Shown: positions 33,940-43,264 of the stretch, in pieces
How the letters are laid out: each line of letters opens with the position of its first letter
How positions within the stretch are numbered: the stretch's first letter is position 1
From: UMGS1696 sp964463375
Lineage (GTDB): Bacteria; Bacillota; Clostridia; Oscillospirales; CAG-272
NCBI GenBank assembly: GCA_964463375.1
Contig: CAYXBQ010000004.1
Location: 62,001-126,000 of the forward strand
Direction: 5' to 3'
Length of the DNA: 64,000 nt
Notes under the pieces: generated by a model
Database searches by the model: none
What the model saw: only the letters and a program-made list of their open reading frames with translations
Told to the model about the DNA's origin: nothing
Translations under genes and position numbers: made by a program

Positions 33940-35040
33940 TTACATGATCGTCTCGCTGTTGTTCAGGATCAGCGTGCTATAGAGGAACAGCACGTCCTGA
34001 TCGTCGAAGGTCACGAACCGGGATACAAATTCCGGCCGCAGATACCGAATGTCCACCAGCGTCACCTTGCTGTAGCCTTCCACCAATAGCGGCGTGATGC
34101 TGCTGCCAAAGGAATCCCGGAACACCACCAGCTCCCTATCCGTCTCAGCGTGGGGATTGTCGATGGTGAGAAAGGACACGGAGCCGGAGAGGAACAGCTC
34201 ATAGGGATCCCGCCCAGCCGCCTTGTCCATATCGTAGATACCGCCCACTGTGCCGTTTTCGTGGTTGGTCACGGTGCAGGACGAGAGCAGATCGTTTGTC
34301 AAATATCGCAGCTCCTCACCCGGCAACGGCAGTGCGGATTGACCGTAGTACACCCCATAAAAGGGCTCCGGCAGCAGGTTTTCCGTGTAGGTCTCCGTCA
34401 GGGTCACGCCCATGCCGGCTGCCAGCGTTTGTGCCGTGTCCGTGAGCTTTTCCTGCCGCCAGTGGGTGTCCGTTTTGTAGTAGTCGGTCACATCCAACGT
34501 GCCGGTGATGTCGATATACTGGGCATACGGCATCTGGCTTTGCACCGTGGCAAACAGGGTATCGTAATCCATGTGCAGGATCCCGTTCTCCGCACAAAAA
34601 TAGCTCTTGTCCGGTACGATGGACAGATACACCTTCGCATCCGTCCCGGCCAGGCAGTTGTCGTAGAGATACCGGAACCGATCGGTGGCGTGGGTCAGGG
34701 AAGCCTTGTCTAAGGGATACTCCACCTGCGCTGCATAGCCATCCCGCAGGTAGATCCCGTTGTTGTCGATCTGCCCCAGACCATAGTACAGGAACAGGGA
34801 TTTCAGGGTGCGAAAGCTGTCTCGCATGGGAAAATGATCCTGGGTCCAGGTCTCAAAGCCGGTCATAAAGCTGCCGTCTGCTATGCTCTCGGTGGACAGG
34901 GTGGGAAAGGTCGCAAGCTTACGCCGTTCGCTTGTGGAATATTCTGCATGGGGGCCAAGCCACAGGGTCAAGGTCAACAAAAGGAACAAAAGACCCACGA
35001 TGGCGATGCCGATCTTTGCGCGAATACCGGATATATGCAT
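33940..35040 (-). CDS. DHHW-family (AlgJ/AlgX-like) envelope protein
   Basis: 366 residues. One N-terminal membrane helix (IGIAIVGLLFLLLTLTLWL) and an extracellular SGNH-hydrolase-like domain. The motif DVTDYYKTDTHWRQEKL is the DxHW signature; VVFRDSFGSSITPLL matches the serine-bearing block of AlgJ/AlgX proteins, and ENRKL-like STSERRKLATFPTL follows the anchor. Such proteins work with MBOAT acyltransferases to O-acetylate extracellular polysaccharide or wall glycans. Start after AAGGAGGAAG, 15 bp downstream of the MBOAT gene, so one operon. Confidence 0.85.
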   Translation of the reverse strand: MHISGIRAKIGIAIVGLLFLLLTLTLWLGPHAEYSTSERRKLATFPTLSTESIADGSFMTGFETWTQDHFPMRDSFRTLKSLFLYYGLGQIDNNGIYLRDGYAAQVEYPLDKASLTHATDRFRYLYDNCLAGTDAKVYLSIVPDKSYFCAENGILHMDYDTLFATVQSQMPYAQYIDITGTLDVTDYYKTDTHWRQEKLTDTAQTLAAGMGVTLTETYTENLLPEPFYGVYYGQSALPLPGEELRYLTNDLLSSCTVTNHENGTVGGIYDMDKAAGRDPYELFLSGSVSFLTIDNPHAETDRELVVFRDSFGSSITPLLVEGYSKVTLVDIRYLRPEFVSRFVTFDDQDVLFLYSTLILNNSETIM

Positions 35041-35055
35041 AGGTCTTCCTCCTTC

Positions 35056-36459
35056 TTAAAATCGAAAATACAAAAACGGATTGTACGAGCCGTCTACCAA
35101 ATAGGCCGTGCAGAGCAGCAGCAGTGCCCCCGCCAGTACCGGCGACAGGATCGTGACAGCCTTTGTCCCATTGGTGTGGGCAGCGAGCTTTTGCCACAGC
35201 AGCTTCGGTAGCGGCGTGGCCCCTACGATACCCACCAGCAGCAGTATACCGTAGCTACGCAGATAGTACAGGAATTCCGTGGACAGCACCGGCAAGCCGC
35301 CTACACCGAACAGAGAACCAATGGTGCCGATCGCCTGTCCCATATCCACGGCATCGAAGATCACGAAGCTGATGGCCACAAGGAACAGCACATAGATATG
35401 CCCGATCACGGGGTGCTTTTTCAGGTGCGTCAGCAGGTATCGCTTTTCCAGCACCAGCAGCACCGCAAAGTACAGCCCCCACACGATGAAGTTCCAGGCT
35501 GCACCGTGCCAGAAGCCCGTGAGCATCCAGACCACCAGAATGTTGAATAGATGCCGCCACGGTCCTACACGGTTGCCGCCCATGGGGATATACACATAGT
35601 CCCGGAACCAGGAGCCCAGGGACATATGCCATCGCCGCCAGAACTCGGTGATGCTGCCGGATATGAAGGGATAGTTGAAGTTTTCCAAGAATTGGAATCC
35701 AAACAGCTTGCCCAGCCCAATGGCCATATCGCTGTAGCCGGAGAAATCGAAGTACACGTGCAGGCAGTAGGCAATGGCATACAGCCACACGAACAGCACC
35801 GATTTGTCGTCCGAGGCTTTATAGAGGCTGCACAGCTCCCCTAAGGTGTTGGCCAGCAGGATCTTCTTTCCCAGCCCCACCAGAAACCGACAGATCCCCT
35901 GCCAGATCAACTCCACCGAATGGGTACGGTTTTGCAGCTGGTCGGCAATGTCGCTGTAGCGCACGATGGGACCGGCAATAAGCTGGGGGAACAGTGCCAC
36001 ATAGGCCGCCAGGTCGATGGGATTTCGCTGTGCCGACACATCCCCCCGATACACATCCACAGTGTAGCTCAGGATCTGGAAGGTATAAAAGCTGATCCCA
36101 ATGGGCAGTGTCACCTGCAACAGCGGTATGGCAAGCCCGGTGACGGCGTTGATATTGGTAATAAAGAAATCGACGTACTTAAAGTAGCCAAGCATACAAA
36201 GACTGCTGCCGACGGATAGGGTCAGCAGGAGCTTCGCCAGCATCGGTCGGTTGCGGAAGCGTTCAATGAGTAGGCCAAAGAGATAGCCCAGCCCAATGGC
36301 AACCAGCATCCACACCAGATACCGTGGTTCGCCCCAGCCGTAGAAAAACAGGCTGAACAGCAGCAGTACCGTATTCTTCAAAAACCGGGGAACTAAGCAG
36401 TATACCAGCAGTATACAAGGCAGAAAAAAGTATAAAAACGGAATACTGGAAAACAGCAC
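35056..36459 (-). CDS. MBOAT-family O-acyltransferase (AlgI/DltB-like)
   Basis: 467 residues with about 11 membrane helices; GTG start supported by AAAGGAGAC upstream. Typical AlgI-type elements: FYGWGEPRYLVWML, PIGISFYTFQILSYTVDVYRG, FPQLIAGPIVRYSD, FDFSGYSDMAIGLGKLFGF, ITEFWRRWHMSLGSWFRDYVYIPMGG in parts, and the catalytic histidine in FWHGAAWNFIVWGLYFA. It moves acyl groups across the membrane for O-acetylation of an exported polymer. Located between a DUF4358-like lipoprotein gene and the DHHW gene, a recurrent clostridial trio. Confidence 0.93.
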   Translation of the reverse strand: MLFSSIPFLYFFLPCILLVYCLVPRFLKNTVLLLFSLFFYGWGEPRYLVWMLVAIGLGYLFGLLIERFRNRPMLAKLLLTLSVGSSLCMLGYFKYVDFFITNINAVTGLAIPLLQVTLPIGISFYTFQILSYTVDVYRGDVSAQRNPIDLAAYVALFPQLIAGPIVRYSDIADQLQNRTHSVELIWQGICRFLVGLGKKILLANTLGELCSLYKASDDKSVLFVWLYAIAYCLHVYFDFSGYSDMAIGLGKLFGFQFLENFNYPFISGSITEFWRRWHMSLGSWFRDYVYIPMGGNRVGPWRHLFNILVVWMLTGFWHGAAWNFIVWGLYFAVLLVLEKRYLLTHLKKHPVIGHIYVLFLVAISFVIFDAVDMGQAIGTIGSLFGVGGLPVLSTEFLYYLRSYGILLLVGIVGATPLPKLLWQKLAAHTNGTKAVTILSPVLAGALLLLCTAYLVDGSYNPFLYFRF

Positions 36460-36493
36460 GATCCCTTAGTCTCCTTTCCTAAGTCGGAAACGA

Positions 36494-37183
36494 TCACTCC
36501 ACAACGGCCGGTGCCTGTACCAGCACAGCCGCATCGGGATCCACGGTCTGGCAAGCGGTCACTAAGTTGGTGATGTTGTCGTCCATACCGTAGGCCATGA
36601 CCACGTAGTCACCCATGGAGAGCACCACAACGGTGTCCGGGAAGCCGCACATCCAACGCTGGCCCTGTACGGTGGTCTTATAGCTTTCGGCAAAATCGGC
36701 GGCGGTAGCGGGATCCTTCAGCTTCACCACGGCGGAGCAGAAGGTGTTGGTGTTCATCATGTGCTGGAGGGTAGCCGCATCGTTTTCCAGCTGGTCGTAC
36801 TGTTCGTCAGACACGTGGAGCAGGCTCTTAAAGCTTTCCTTGTTATCGTCGCTGAGCACATACAGCGCCGGTGCTTCTGCCATGTTGTCCATATCGCCGC
36901 CACCCACGGCAAACTTGTTGTCCTCCCCGTAGTTGTCCCAGATCAGGGTGTACAGCTCCACGGCATTGTTGTAGGTGGCATCCGTAGCGGCACCATCGTT
37001 CACCGGTGCGTCTGTTTCCACAGGTGCGTCCGTCTCTGCCTCCGGCGTTTCGTTGTCCACGCCAGCGGTATCCACAATGCCGGTGTCGGTGGTATCGGTG
37101 GTGTCGTTGGTGTTCGTGTTGGAGCAGCCGGCAAAGGACAGCAGAGACAGAGCCAGCAGGATGGCAAGCAGATTCTTGTTCAT
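36494..37183 (-). CDS. DUF4358-like lipoprotein
   Basis: 229 residues; start at the ATG after AAAGGAAAC, trimming an upstream extension. Lipoprotein signal MNKNLLAILLALSLLSFAGC, then a low-complexity Thr/Asp/Glu/Pro linker (about 21-70), then a domain with YTLIWDNYGEDNKFAVGGGD, AVVKLKDPATAADFAESYK and VVVLSMGDYVVMAYG, in line with DUF4358. Genes of this family often precede MBOAT and DHHW genes, as here (34 bp before the MBOAT gene). Role unknown; perhaps an accessory of the acylation complex. Family call is by resemblance. Confidence 0.7.
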   Translation of the reverse strand: MNKNLLAILLALSLLSFAGCSNTNTNDTTDTTDTGIVDTAGVDNETPEAETDAPVETDAPVNDGAATDATYNNAVELYTLIWDNYGEDNKFAVGGGDMDNMAEAPALYVLSDDNKESFKSLLHVSDEQYDQLENDAATLQHMMNTNTFCSAVVKLKDPATAADFAESYKTTVQGQRWMCGFPDTVVVLSMGDYVVMAYGMDDNITNLVTACQTVDPDAAVLVQAPAVVE

Positions 37184-37385
37184 AGGTTTTTGTTTCCTTT
37201 CGTTTTCGTATGCGGTACATTTCGTATGGCGCATGGATCTATACCATAGTATTTCCCAAATCCTGCGCAGTATGTATCGCCACATCGTTTTGTATTTCTT
37301 TTTGTTACGCTCTCTTAGACGATGCCGTTCCGATTTGGTTCGCATTTTTGCACAAAATAATTGTGTACAATTTGTAAATACTGAC

Positions 37386-37418
37386 GAAAAGAAAATGGCA
37401 TGAAAAGATCACGCCATT
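37386..37418 (-). terminator. Rho-independent terminator of the Nif3-like gene
   Basis: Minus-strand stem AATGGC / GCCATT followed by TTTTCTTTTC; the stem overlaps the stop codon at 37409. Confidence 0.55.
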
Positions 37419-38176
37419 GTATAGGAACAACTATTGCATATTTCCACATATACTCCCATCGACCGGATCATTTTTGCCAAAACAGCACAAACCGGTGCTT
37501 CCGTGTGGTAATGCCCCGCCTCTACGGTGACCAGCCCATCCTCGGCACCGTCGGCAGCCATGTTGTAGCCGGCATCTCCGGTGAGGAAAATGTCTGCACC
37601 GGCCAGCAGCGCCGGGTAGATAAAGTCCTTGCCGTCTCCACCGCACACAGCGAGCCGCTGTACCTGCTTTGCCGGATCTCCGTTCAGCCGTACCGCCGTG
37701 CATCCCAGTGCCGCCTTGATCTGCTCGGCCGCCTCCAAGGCAGAGATCGCCTTCGGGAAGGTGGCCAGCCGACCCAGCGTCGGGGCTTCGTCATCTCCAA
37801 AGGATCCGTCTGCTGTCAGCCCCAGGGCAGCGCACAGGGCATCGTTGACACCGCCGGGAGCCGCATCCAGCCGGGTGTGGAAGGACAGCACCGTGATCCC
37901 ATGTTGCAAGGCTGTGATGGTGTGGCGACCCGGTACGCTGCCGCAGGACACGGATCTCAGTCCCCGGAACAGCATGGGATGATGGCTCACCACCACGTCA
38001 AAGCCGTTTTCCACCGCATAGGCCAATGCTTTTTCATTGGCATCCAGTGTCACCAGCACCCGCTGTACTTCCCGTTCCCGATCGGCGCACACCATGATCC
38101 CGTCGTTGTCCCAGTCGCAGGACAGGCTTTTCGGGTATGCGGCATCCAACCTTGTGTATAGTTCCTGTATCGTCAT
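37409..38176 (-). CDS. Nif3-like dinuclear metal centre hexameric protein
   Basis: 255 residues; start at the ATG after GAGAGGGGAC. Nif3/YqfO proteins carry two metal ions held by conserved His/Asp/Glu: here VVSHHPMLF, SFHTRLDAAPGGVND, LTGDAGYNM and VEAGHYHTEAP. The length is that of the short (YbgI-like) form, without the PII-like insert of YqfO. Often proposed as a GTP cyclohydrolase-like or nucleotide-binding protein; true function unsettled. It follows trmK by 17 bp, a pairing (trmK-nif3) conserved across Firmicutes. Confidence 0.93.
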   Translation of the reverse strand: MTIQELYTRLDAAYPKSLSCDWDNDGIMVCADREREVQRVLVTLDANEKALAYAVENGFDVVVSHHPMLFRGLRSVSCGSVPGRHTITALQHGITVLSFHTRLDAAPGGVNDALCAALGLTADGSFGDDEAPTLGRLATFPKAISALEAAEQIKAALGCTAVRLNGDPAKQVQRLAVCGGDGKDFIYPALLAGADIFLTGDAGYNMAADGAEDGLVTVEAGHYHTEAPVCAVLAKMIRSMGVYVEICNSCSYTMA

Positions 38177-38193
38177 ATATGTCCCCTCTCTTT

Positions 38194-38898
38194 TTACGCC
38201 ATAGATTCCAGCGCAGCCAGCACCGTCTTTTCCCAGGTAGTGTCCAGTCCGCCCATTTCCCGGCCGTGGATCTGCTTTTCCAGTGCCTTCCGGTGCCGTT
38301 CCAGCCACAGGGCGTACAAGGGATCGGCGGTATCCGTGTGTCTGCCTATGTATAGCTCCGCTTCTGTCCGGTCCTGCACTTCTCCGGTGTAGGTCACCTG
38401 CATACAGGTATACACCCGTCCGGCCGCCTGACATAGCCGTTCCTGCCGGATACAAAAGCCCTTTTGTCCCAGTGCCTTTCGCAGCTCGTACCCGCTGGAC
38501 ATGGGCTGCAATATCAGGTTCGTGTGGTGCTCCCGCACATAGCTGCACCGCTCCACAATGGCGGCGATCAGCTCTCCTCCCATGCCGCAGATGCAAATGT
38601 CCGTGACACCGTTTTTCTCCGGCTCGATCCCGTCCAGTCCGTCGCACAGATACAGCCGCAGCCGGTCGGATACCCCATACCGGATACCGTTCTCTCTGGC
38701 TTTCTCCAGTGGGCCCTTGTGGATGTCGGAGGCTACGGCAAGGGGACAGATCCCTTCCTGCAACAGCCAAATGGGGATATACCCATGGTCGGTGCCCACG
38801 TCCGCCGTGACCCCACCCGGCTGCACCAGTGAAGCCGCTGTACGCAGTCGATCGTCCGGCAGCTGTAGCAGCTGTGGCTGTGATTGTTGCTTTGTCAT
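38194..38898 (-). CDS. trmK: tRNA (adenine-22-N1)-methyltransferase
   Basis: 234 residues. SAM-dependent methylation of A22 in tRNA. Motif I reads VTADVGTDHGYIPIWLL, followed by ASDIHKGPLEKARENG, and the catalytic region CDGLDGI...ICICGMGGELI; LILQPMSSGYELRKAL matches the NPPY-equivalent of this family. Length is normal. Start after GGAGTAGAG. Operon with the Nif3-like gene downstream. Confidence 0.94.
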   Translation of the reverse strand: MTKQQSQPQLLQLPDDRLRTAASLVQPGGVTADVGTDHGYIPIWLLQEGICPLAVASDIHKGPLEKARENGIRYGVSDRLRLYLCDGLDGIEPEKNGVTDICICGMGGELIAAIVERCSYVREHHTNLILQPMSSGYELRKALGQKGFCIRQERLCQAAGRVYTCMQVTYTGEVQDRTEAELYIGRHTDTADPLYALWLERHRKALEKQIHGREMGGLDTTWEKTVLAALESMA

Positions 38899-38912
38899 AT
38901 GCTCTACTCCAT

Positions 38913-38964
38913 AAAAAACAGGCAGTCCCTGTTGTCCATCGGCAACCGCGATACTGCCCGTTTT
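38913..38964 (-). terminator. Rho-independent terminator after the DUF1858 gene
   Basis: Minus-strand stem ACGGGCAGT / ACTGCCTGTTTTTT with one wobble and six T. Confidence 0.8.
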
Positions 38965-38981
38965 GTTTTTGCGATACGATA

Positions 38982-39185
38982 TTACTTCTTAGAAGCGAAA
39001 TATGCGTTCAGATTGGCGATCAGTGCATCGGCGTCGGTGCCGTGTACGTCGCAGGCATCCTCGATGGATTCACCTCTGGATACAGGGCAGTCCAGGCAGT
39101 GCATCCCGATCTCCAGGAAAAACTGACCTGCTTCTTCGTCAAAATCCAGAATATCGCCGATAATGGTTTCTCTTGTTACTTCCAT
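38982..39185 (-). CDS. DUF1858 redox-disulfide domain protein
   Basis: 67 residues, the full length for a stand-alone DUF1858. The motif EIGMHCLDCPVSRGESIEDAC includes the CxxC pair C30/C33 typical of this hybrid-cluster-protein-associated domain. It probably binds a metal or takes part in thiol redox chemistry. Start after AAAAGGAGA. It lies 29 bp after murA on the same strand, so it is likely the last gene of that transcript. Confidence 0.9.
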   Translation of the reverse strand: MEVTRETIIGDILDFDEEAGQFFLEIGMHCLDCPVSRGESIEDACDVHGTDADALIANLNAYFASKK

Positions 39186-39214
39186 GGTTGTATATCTCCT
39201 TTTTTGGTTTTACA

Positions 39215-40504
39215 TTAGTTGGCTTTTTTGACCCCGGCCGGATCCGGGACCACGATCTTGCGGATGTCGGCACCCAGTCCACGGAGCTTCCCGCAGATAT
39301 CATCATACCCACGTTCGATCAGTTTTATTTCGGAAATTTCTGTCTGTCCCTCGCACATAAGCGCTGCGATCATGACGGCAATACCGCCACGCAGGTCCGT
39401 TGCGATCACCGGTGCGGCAGACAGCTGGCAGGGGCCTTCGATGGACACGATGCGACCCTCCACCTTGATCTTGGCACCCATTCGGTTCAGCTCTTCCACA
39501 TACCGGAACCGGTTGTCGTAGATGCTTTCGTTGATGTAGCTGACCCCTTCGGCACGGCACAGCATTGCGGTCATCTGCGGATGCATATCCGTGGGGAAGC
39601 CGGGGTATGGCAGAGTCTTCACGCTGGTCTTGCGCATTTTTTGGCAGCCGGTCACATGTACTGCATCGTCGAATTCCTCCACGTCTGCGCCTACCTCAAT
39701 GAGCTTGGCTGTGATGGATTCCAGGTGCTTGGGGATCACGTTGCCGATGCGCACGGAGCCTGCCGTAGCCGCTGCCGCCACCATAAAGGATCCCGCTTCG
39801 ATCATATCCGGGATGATGGCGTAGGTACAGCCGTGCAGCTCCTCCACACCACGGATCTTGATCACGTCCGACCCGGCGCCGGTGATGTTGGCACCACAGG
39901 AGTTGAGGAAGTTGGCGCAGTCCACGATGTGGGGCTCCTTGGCGGCATTGTCGATGTACGTAGTGCCACTTGCCGTAGCGGCGGCGAGCATGATGTTCAG
40001 CGTTGCCCCCACGGTGGACACGTCAAAGAAGATGCTGGCACTCTGGGGACCGTCTTCGGATGTGATCTCCACGTATCCCCCTTCGGTGGTGACGATACCG
40101 CCCATGGCCTCAAAGCCTTTGATATGCTGGTCGATGGGCCGCACCCCAAAGTCGCAGCCGCCGGGCAGACCCACACGGGACCGACCGAACCGACCGAACT
40201 CCGCCCCCAGCAAATAGTACGACCCACGGATCTTGCGCACCAGCTCATAGGCGGAGGTACACGGCTCCACGTCTGTGCAGTCCACCTCGTAGGTGGTGCG
40301 ATCCAGCATCCGGATCCGGGCCCCCATCCCTTGCAGGATCTCAAAGGAGCAGGTGATGTCGCTGATATTCGGTATGTTTTCCAAAACGACCTTGTCTTTC
40401 ACCAAGACACAGGCATATATAATGGGAAGTGCAGCGTTCTTAAAGCCGCTGACTTCCACACTGCCCATCAGCGGTACGCCTCCCCGCACCAGAATTTTTT
40501 CCAT
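39215..40504 (-). CDS. murA: UDP-N-acetylglucosamine 1-carboxyvinyltransferase
   Basis: 429 residues; ATG at 40504 preferred over an upstream TTG. Transfers enolpyruvate to UDP-GlcNAc, the committed step of peptidoglycan synthesis and the fosfomycin target. The active-site loop reads GRSRVGLPGGCDFGVRPIDQH with the catalytic Cys kept, so the enzyme should be fosfomycin-sensitive. Also VSGFKNAALPIIYACVL (PEP/UDP-GlcNAc binding), YPGFPTDMHPQMTA and DLRGGIAVMIAAL. Spacing to the ribosome site AAAGG is about 14 bases, wide. A promoter with a flanking inverted repeat lies 200 bp upstream. Confidence 0.95.
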   Translation of the reverse strand: MEKILVRGGVPLMGSVEVSGFKNAALPIIYACVLVKDKVVLENIPNISDITCSFEILQGMGARIRMLDRTTYEVDCTDVEPCTSAYELVRKIRGSYYLLGAEFGRFGRSRVGLPGGCDFGVRPIDQHIKGFEAMGGIVTTEGGYVEITSEDGPQSASIFFDVSTVGATLNIMLAAATASGTTYIDNAAKEPHIVDCANFLNSCGANITGAGSDVIKIRGVEELHGCTYAIIPDMIEAGSFMVAAAATAGSVRIGNVIPKHLESITAKLIEVGADVEEFDDAVHVTGCQKMRKTSVKTLPYPGFPTDMHPQMTAMLCRAEGVSYINESIYDNRFRYVEELNRMGAKIKVEGRIVSIEGPCQLSAAPVIATDLRGGIAVMIAALMCEGQTEISEIKLIERGYDDICGKLRGLGADIRKIVVPDPAGVKKAN

Positions 40505-40704
40505 GTGACTAACCAAGCCTTTCTTTGCCGCCCATAGATAGCGACATACAAGTTCTATTTATGCCCGCCCAAGGGACCCGCATAGGATCCGCAGGCTATA
40601 CCACTGTCCAACACCGACACATGTCGATGCTGCGGTAAAATTGTCATATCTAATTATGTGACAGGCGTACTACCAACATGCCATGCCACACCCATTCAGC
40701 TTAT

Positions 40705-40733
40705 ATTATAACAGGAATGGGAGCAAATGGGAA
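40705..40733 (-). promoter_or_regulatory. Candidate promoter of murA with flanking inverted repeat
   Basis: Minus strand TTCCCA (40728-40733), 17-bp spacer, TATAAT (40705-40710). The 7-bp inverted repeat CCCATTC (40691-40697) / GAATGGG (40715-40721) brackets the -10 box. The leader is about 195 bases with no recognised riboswitch. Confidence 0.5.
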
Positions 40734-40797
40734 GGGTTTTCTGTCAGGATTTTCATTTTCTTTACAACTCATGGTCATTGTGCGCATGCGCAAATCC

Positions 40798-41817
40798 TCA
40801 CGCACCTTCTTTTGTGTACAATGTGCCATCCAACGCACTGAATACCAGCACACCCATGGTATCGGTCTCCACCCGCCAGCAGGGGATCAGGCAAAAGCCG
40901 TCGTCCTGCCCGAACAGATACAGGGAATAGCACCGCTCTACGCCTACGATGGTGCAGACCGGGGCATCGCTCCCCTGCCCTGCCAGCGTGCGCTTCATCA
41001 TAAATAGGATATTCGTGATGTCGGAAAGCTGTGCCATATAGGATTCGCCGATGGTCATGAAGCACCATTTGCCCGCTGCCTCCACCACGACGCCGTTTTC
41101 CACCAGGCAGATGACGCTGTTCTCCGTGATCTCTGCCCCATCGATCTGCCGCAAACACCGCACATAGGCTCGTCCGGTCTCACTGCCGTACACCGAGGCT
41201 ACCACAGTCTCGATGGTCACGTCGCTTTCCAAAAGCCCATCCTGCCGATCCAAAAAGGTCGTGGCGGCCTGGGCTGCACTGCCGGTAAGAGACAGCTCCG
41301 CAAGACCTGCGGTCAGTGTCTCATAATCCCGCAGGGTATTTTGGGACACCACGATCCTGCCCTCCGCTGCCAGTCCCGCTCGGCGATAATGGAACCCAAA
41401 GCCGTCGGTGAATTCGGTCATGTCTCCGTTGTAGTGGAGAAAGAGCTGCCCATTTGGGATGGCATAGGTGCTTTTGATCCGGCTATCCGCCAGCAGCAGT
41501 GCTGCGTTTTCCTCATACCCGGCACCATCGGACACATAGATCCTGCCGTCCTCTCGAGTTCGTGGCACCAAAGAGGCCTCCAGCCGGATCCCATCCTCTG
41601 CCAGGGTCTGACATAGATCTGCCACCGCCTGCTCCGGGATCTGGTAAATGTCCCGATACAGCTGTACAAGATTCACCATAAGCACACACAGCGCCAGGCA
41701 CAGCACACCTGTCAGCACTGCGATCATATTCTTTTGCTGCAAAAACACCACCACCCTTTGGATAGCAAAGGCAAAAATAGTTTGGATCCGTGCTGTTCTA
41801 CCGTATATGCTTCTCAT
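40798..41817 (-). CDS. YycI-like regulator of WalK
   Basis: 339 residues; start at the ATG that overlaps the end of the yycH-like gene by 20 bp. An N-terminal membrane helix (MIAVLTGVLCLALCVLMVNL, about 31-50) follows a short cytoplasmic segment. The extracellular part has the repeated beta-alpha-beta look of YycH/YycI proteins (GRIYVSDGAGYEENAALLL; GKWCFMTIGESYM; CYSLYLFGQDDGFCLIPCW). In Bacillus YycH and YycI bind WalK through their membrane helices and damp or tune its activity. Sequence similarity is low, so the call rests on gene order and topology. Last gene of the operon. Confidence 0.72.
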   Translation of the reverse strand: MRSIYGRTARIQTIFAFAIQRVVVFLQQKNMIAVLTGVLCLALCVLMVNLVQLYRDIYQIPEQAVADLCQTLAEDGIRLEASLVPRTREDGRIYVSDGAGYEENAALLLADSRIKSTYAIPNGQLFLHYNGDMTEFTDGFGFHYRRAGLAAEGRIVVSQNTLRDYETLTAGLAELSLTGSAAQAATTFLDRQDGLLESDVTIETVVASVYGSETGRAYVRCLRQIDGAEITENSVICLVENGVVVEAAGKWCFMTIGESYMAQLSDITNILFMMKRTLAGQGSDAPVCTIVGVERCYSLYLFGQDDGFCLIPCWRVETDTMGVLVFSALDGTLYTKEGA

Positions 41818-43210
41818 TGGATCCGCTGCTCTCTGCATATGGCACTTCCGTGAACCTGCTCCAGACCGGAAAGACACTGCCGGTGCCAAAGTCGGCGGGA
41901 TAGGTCAGGGTCACGTCTTTGTAGGAGGTGGCGCCATCGAACAGGCCAAGCTCCAAATAGCTGGAATCAAAATCACCCAGAGAGCGCAGGGCTATGGCAT
42001 ACAGATCGGCCAGCACCACCCGATCGTTCTCCACCTCGATCACCGCCGCCGGGCCACAGCCGTTCAGCAGCAGATTGTCAAAGGCATATTGGAAGACCAT
42101 CCGCAGTCGTCCCTCTGTACGGGATACCTCGGTGAGCAACAGGTCTGCGTCTCCCCCTAAGTAATAGGGATGGATGTCCCGGATGACCTTTATGATGGTA
42201 CAGGCCGTGCGCAGGCTGTCCGACAGCATATCGTAGCTTTCCTGATACCCGATGAACTGCTGGAGGGAGATCCCGCCGTCGCTGGATGCGGTGTAGGTGA
42301 CCCGGTCGCTTTGCAGCTGCAAGACCCCGTGGGTCTCCACGATCACCTGGGTACCGTCCGCTTCCGTATGGGCACTGAGCTTATCCGGGTTGAAGTCCAG
42401 GCATACCAGCAGCTCTTGCAGATCCGCCTCCCGGTTCTCCTGCATCATTACCGCCGTGCCCGGTGTCAGCAGCACGTTCCGCACCCGCATCCGTTCTAAG
42501 AACACCGGCTCTACGGTGCCGTCCGGCTGGGTGAGCAGGCGATAGCGATAGAAGTTGGTGCTCAGGTCGGTGACAAAGCTCTGCACCTGCGACAGGGTGG
42601 GATACTCATCCGGGTGGTCCTCCCGTGGATAGCACCGATACCGCCACACGCCGCCACCGCTGTCTCGCAGAATCAGCTGCCAATCGCTGTTTTCCCCATC
42701 CGGCAGCAGCATCACCAGCTCCCGCACCGGCAGCACACCGCTCTCCACTGCCACATCGGTCTCCGGCAGGCCACAGGACCATCGTGCCACCTGCTGCAAA
42801 ACCGACACCGGCAAGGCACTGGGATACCGCAGGTACACGGCACGGCTGCTCTTGGCATAGGTATGCCAGTCATCATCGGTCAGCGTTTCCGGCACCTCCG
42901 ACAGACCGGCGGCCAGGCAGGGAGACAGCATGGCATACAGCTCCCGCACCACATTTTCTCCAATGGAAATGCCCAGTCCATCCTCCCCCGGCGTGAGACC
43001 TATGAAGGAGGGTAGCACATGATCCCCCAATGCCACCTCACCGGGATCTCGTTCTGTGCCGGAGATCAGGGAAGACAGGGCAAAGGGCGGTGCCGAATAC
43101 AATGTCCCACTGGCGGAACTGTTCAGCAGCACGGTCCCCACCATGGCCGCCAACAGCAGCACAAATACAAAGATCGCACTGCCGATCAGCAGCTTTTCGG
43201 ATCTTGGCAT
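41798..43210 (-). CDS. YycH-like regulator of WalK
   Basis: 470 residues. One N-terminal membrane helix (LLIGSAIFVFVLLLAAMVGTVLL) and a long extracellular part. It follows walK directly (54 bp) as yycH does in Bacillus, and its length suits YycH. Segments such as RAVYLRYPSALPVSVL, RVTYTASSDGGISLQQFIGY and FDNLLLNGCGPAAVIEVENDRVVL give the beta-rich two-domain fold expected. Excellent ribosome site AAAGGAGGTGA. It should act on WalK in the membrane, with the YycI-like partner. Assigned by position and architecture more than identity. Confidence 0.75.
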   Translation of the reverse strand: MPRSEKLLIGSAIFVFVLLLAAMVGTVLLNSSASGTLYSAPPFALSSLISGTERDPGEVALGDHVLPSFIGLTPGEDGLGISIGENVVRELYAMLSPCLAAGLSEVPETLTDDDWHTYAKSSRAVYLRYPSALPVSVLQQVARWSCGLPETDVAVESGVLPVRELVMLLPDGENSDWQLILRDSGGGVWRYRCYPREDHPDEYPTLSQVQSFVTDLSTNFYRYRLLTQPDGTVEPVFLERMRVRNVLLTPGTAVMMQENREADLQELLVCLDFNPDKLSAHTEADGTQVIVETHGVLQLQSDRVTYTASSDGGISLQQFIGYQESYDMLSDSLRTACTIIKVIRDIHPYYLGGDADLLLTEVSRTEGRLRMVFQYAFDNLLLNGCGPAAVIEVENDRVVLADLYAIALRSLGDFDSSYLELGLFDGATSYKDVTLTYPADFGTGSVFPVWSRFTEVPYAESSGSNEKHIR

Positions 43211-43264
43211 AAGGTCACCTCCTTTGGGATGGGATCAATCCAATCGGAACGGTCCTGTCCATTC

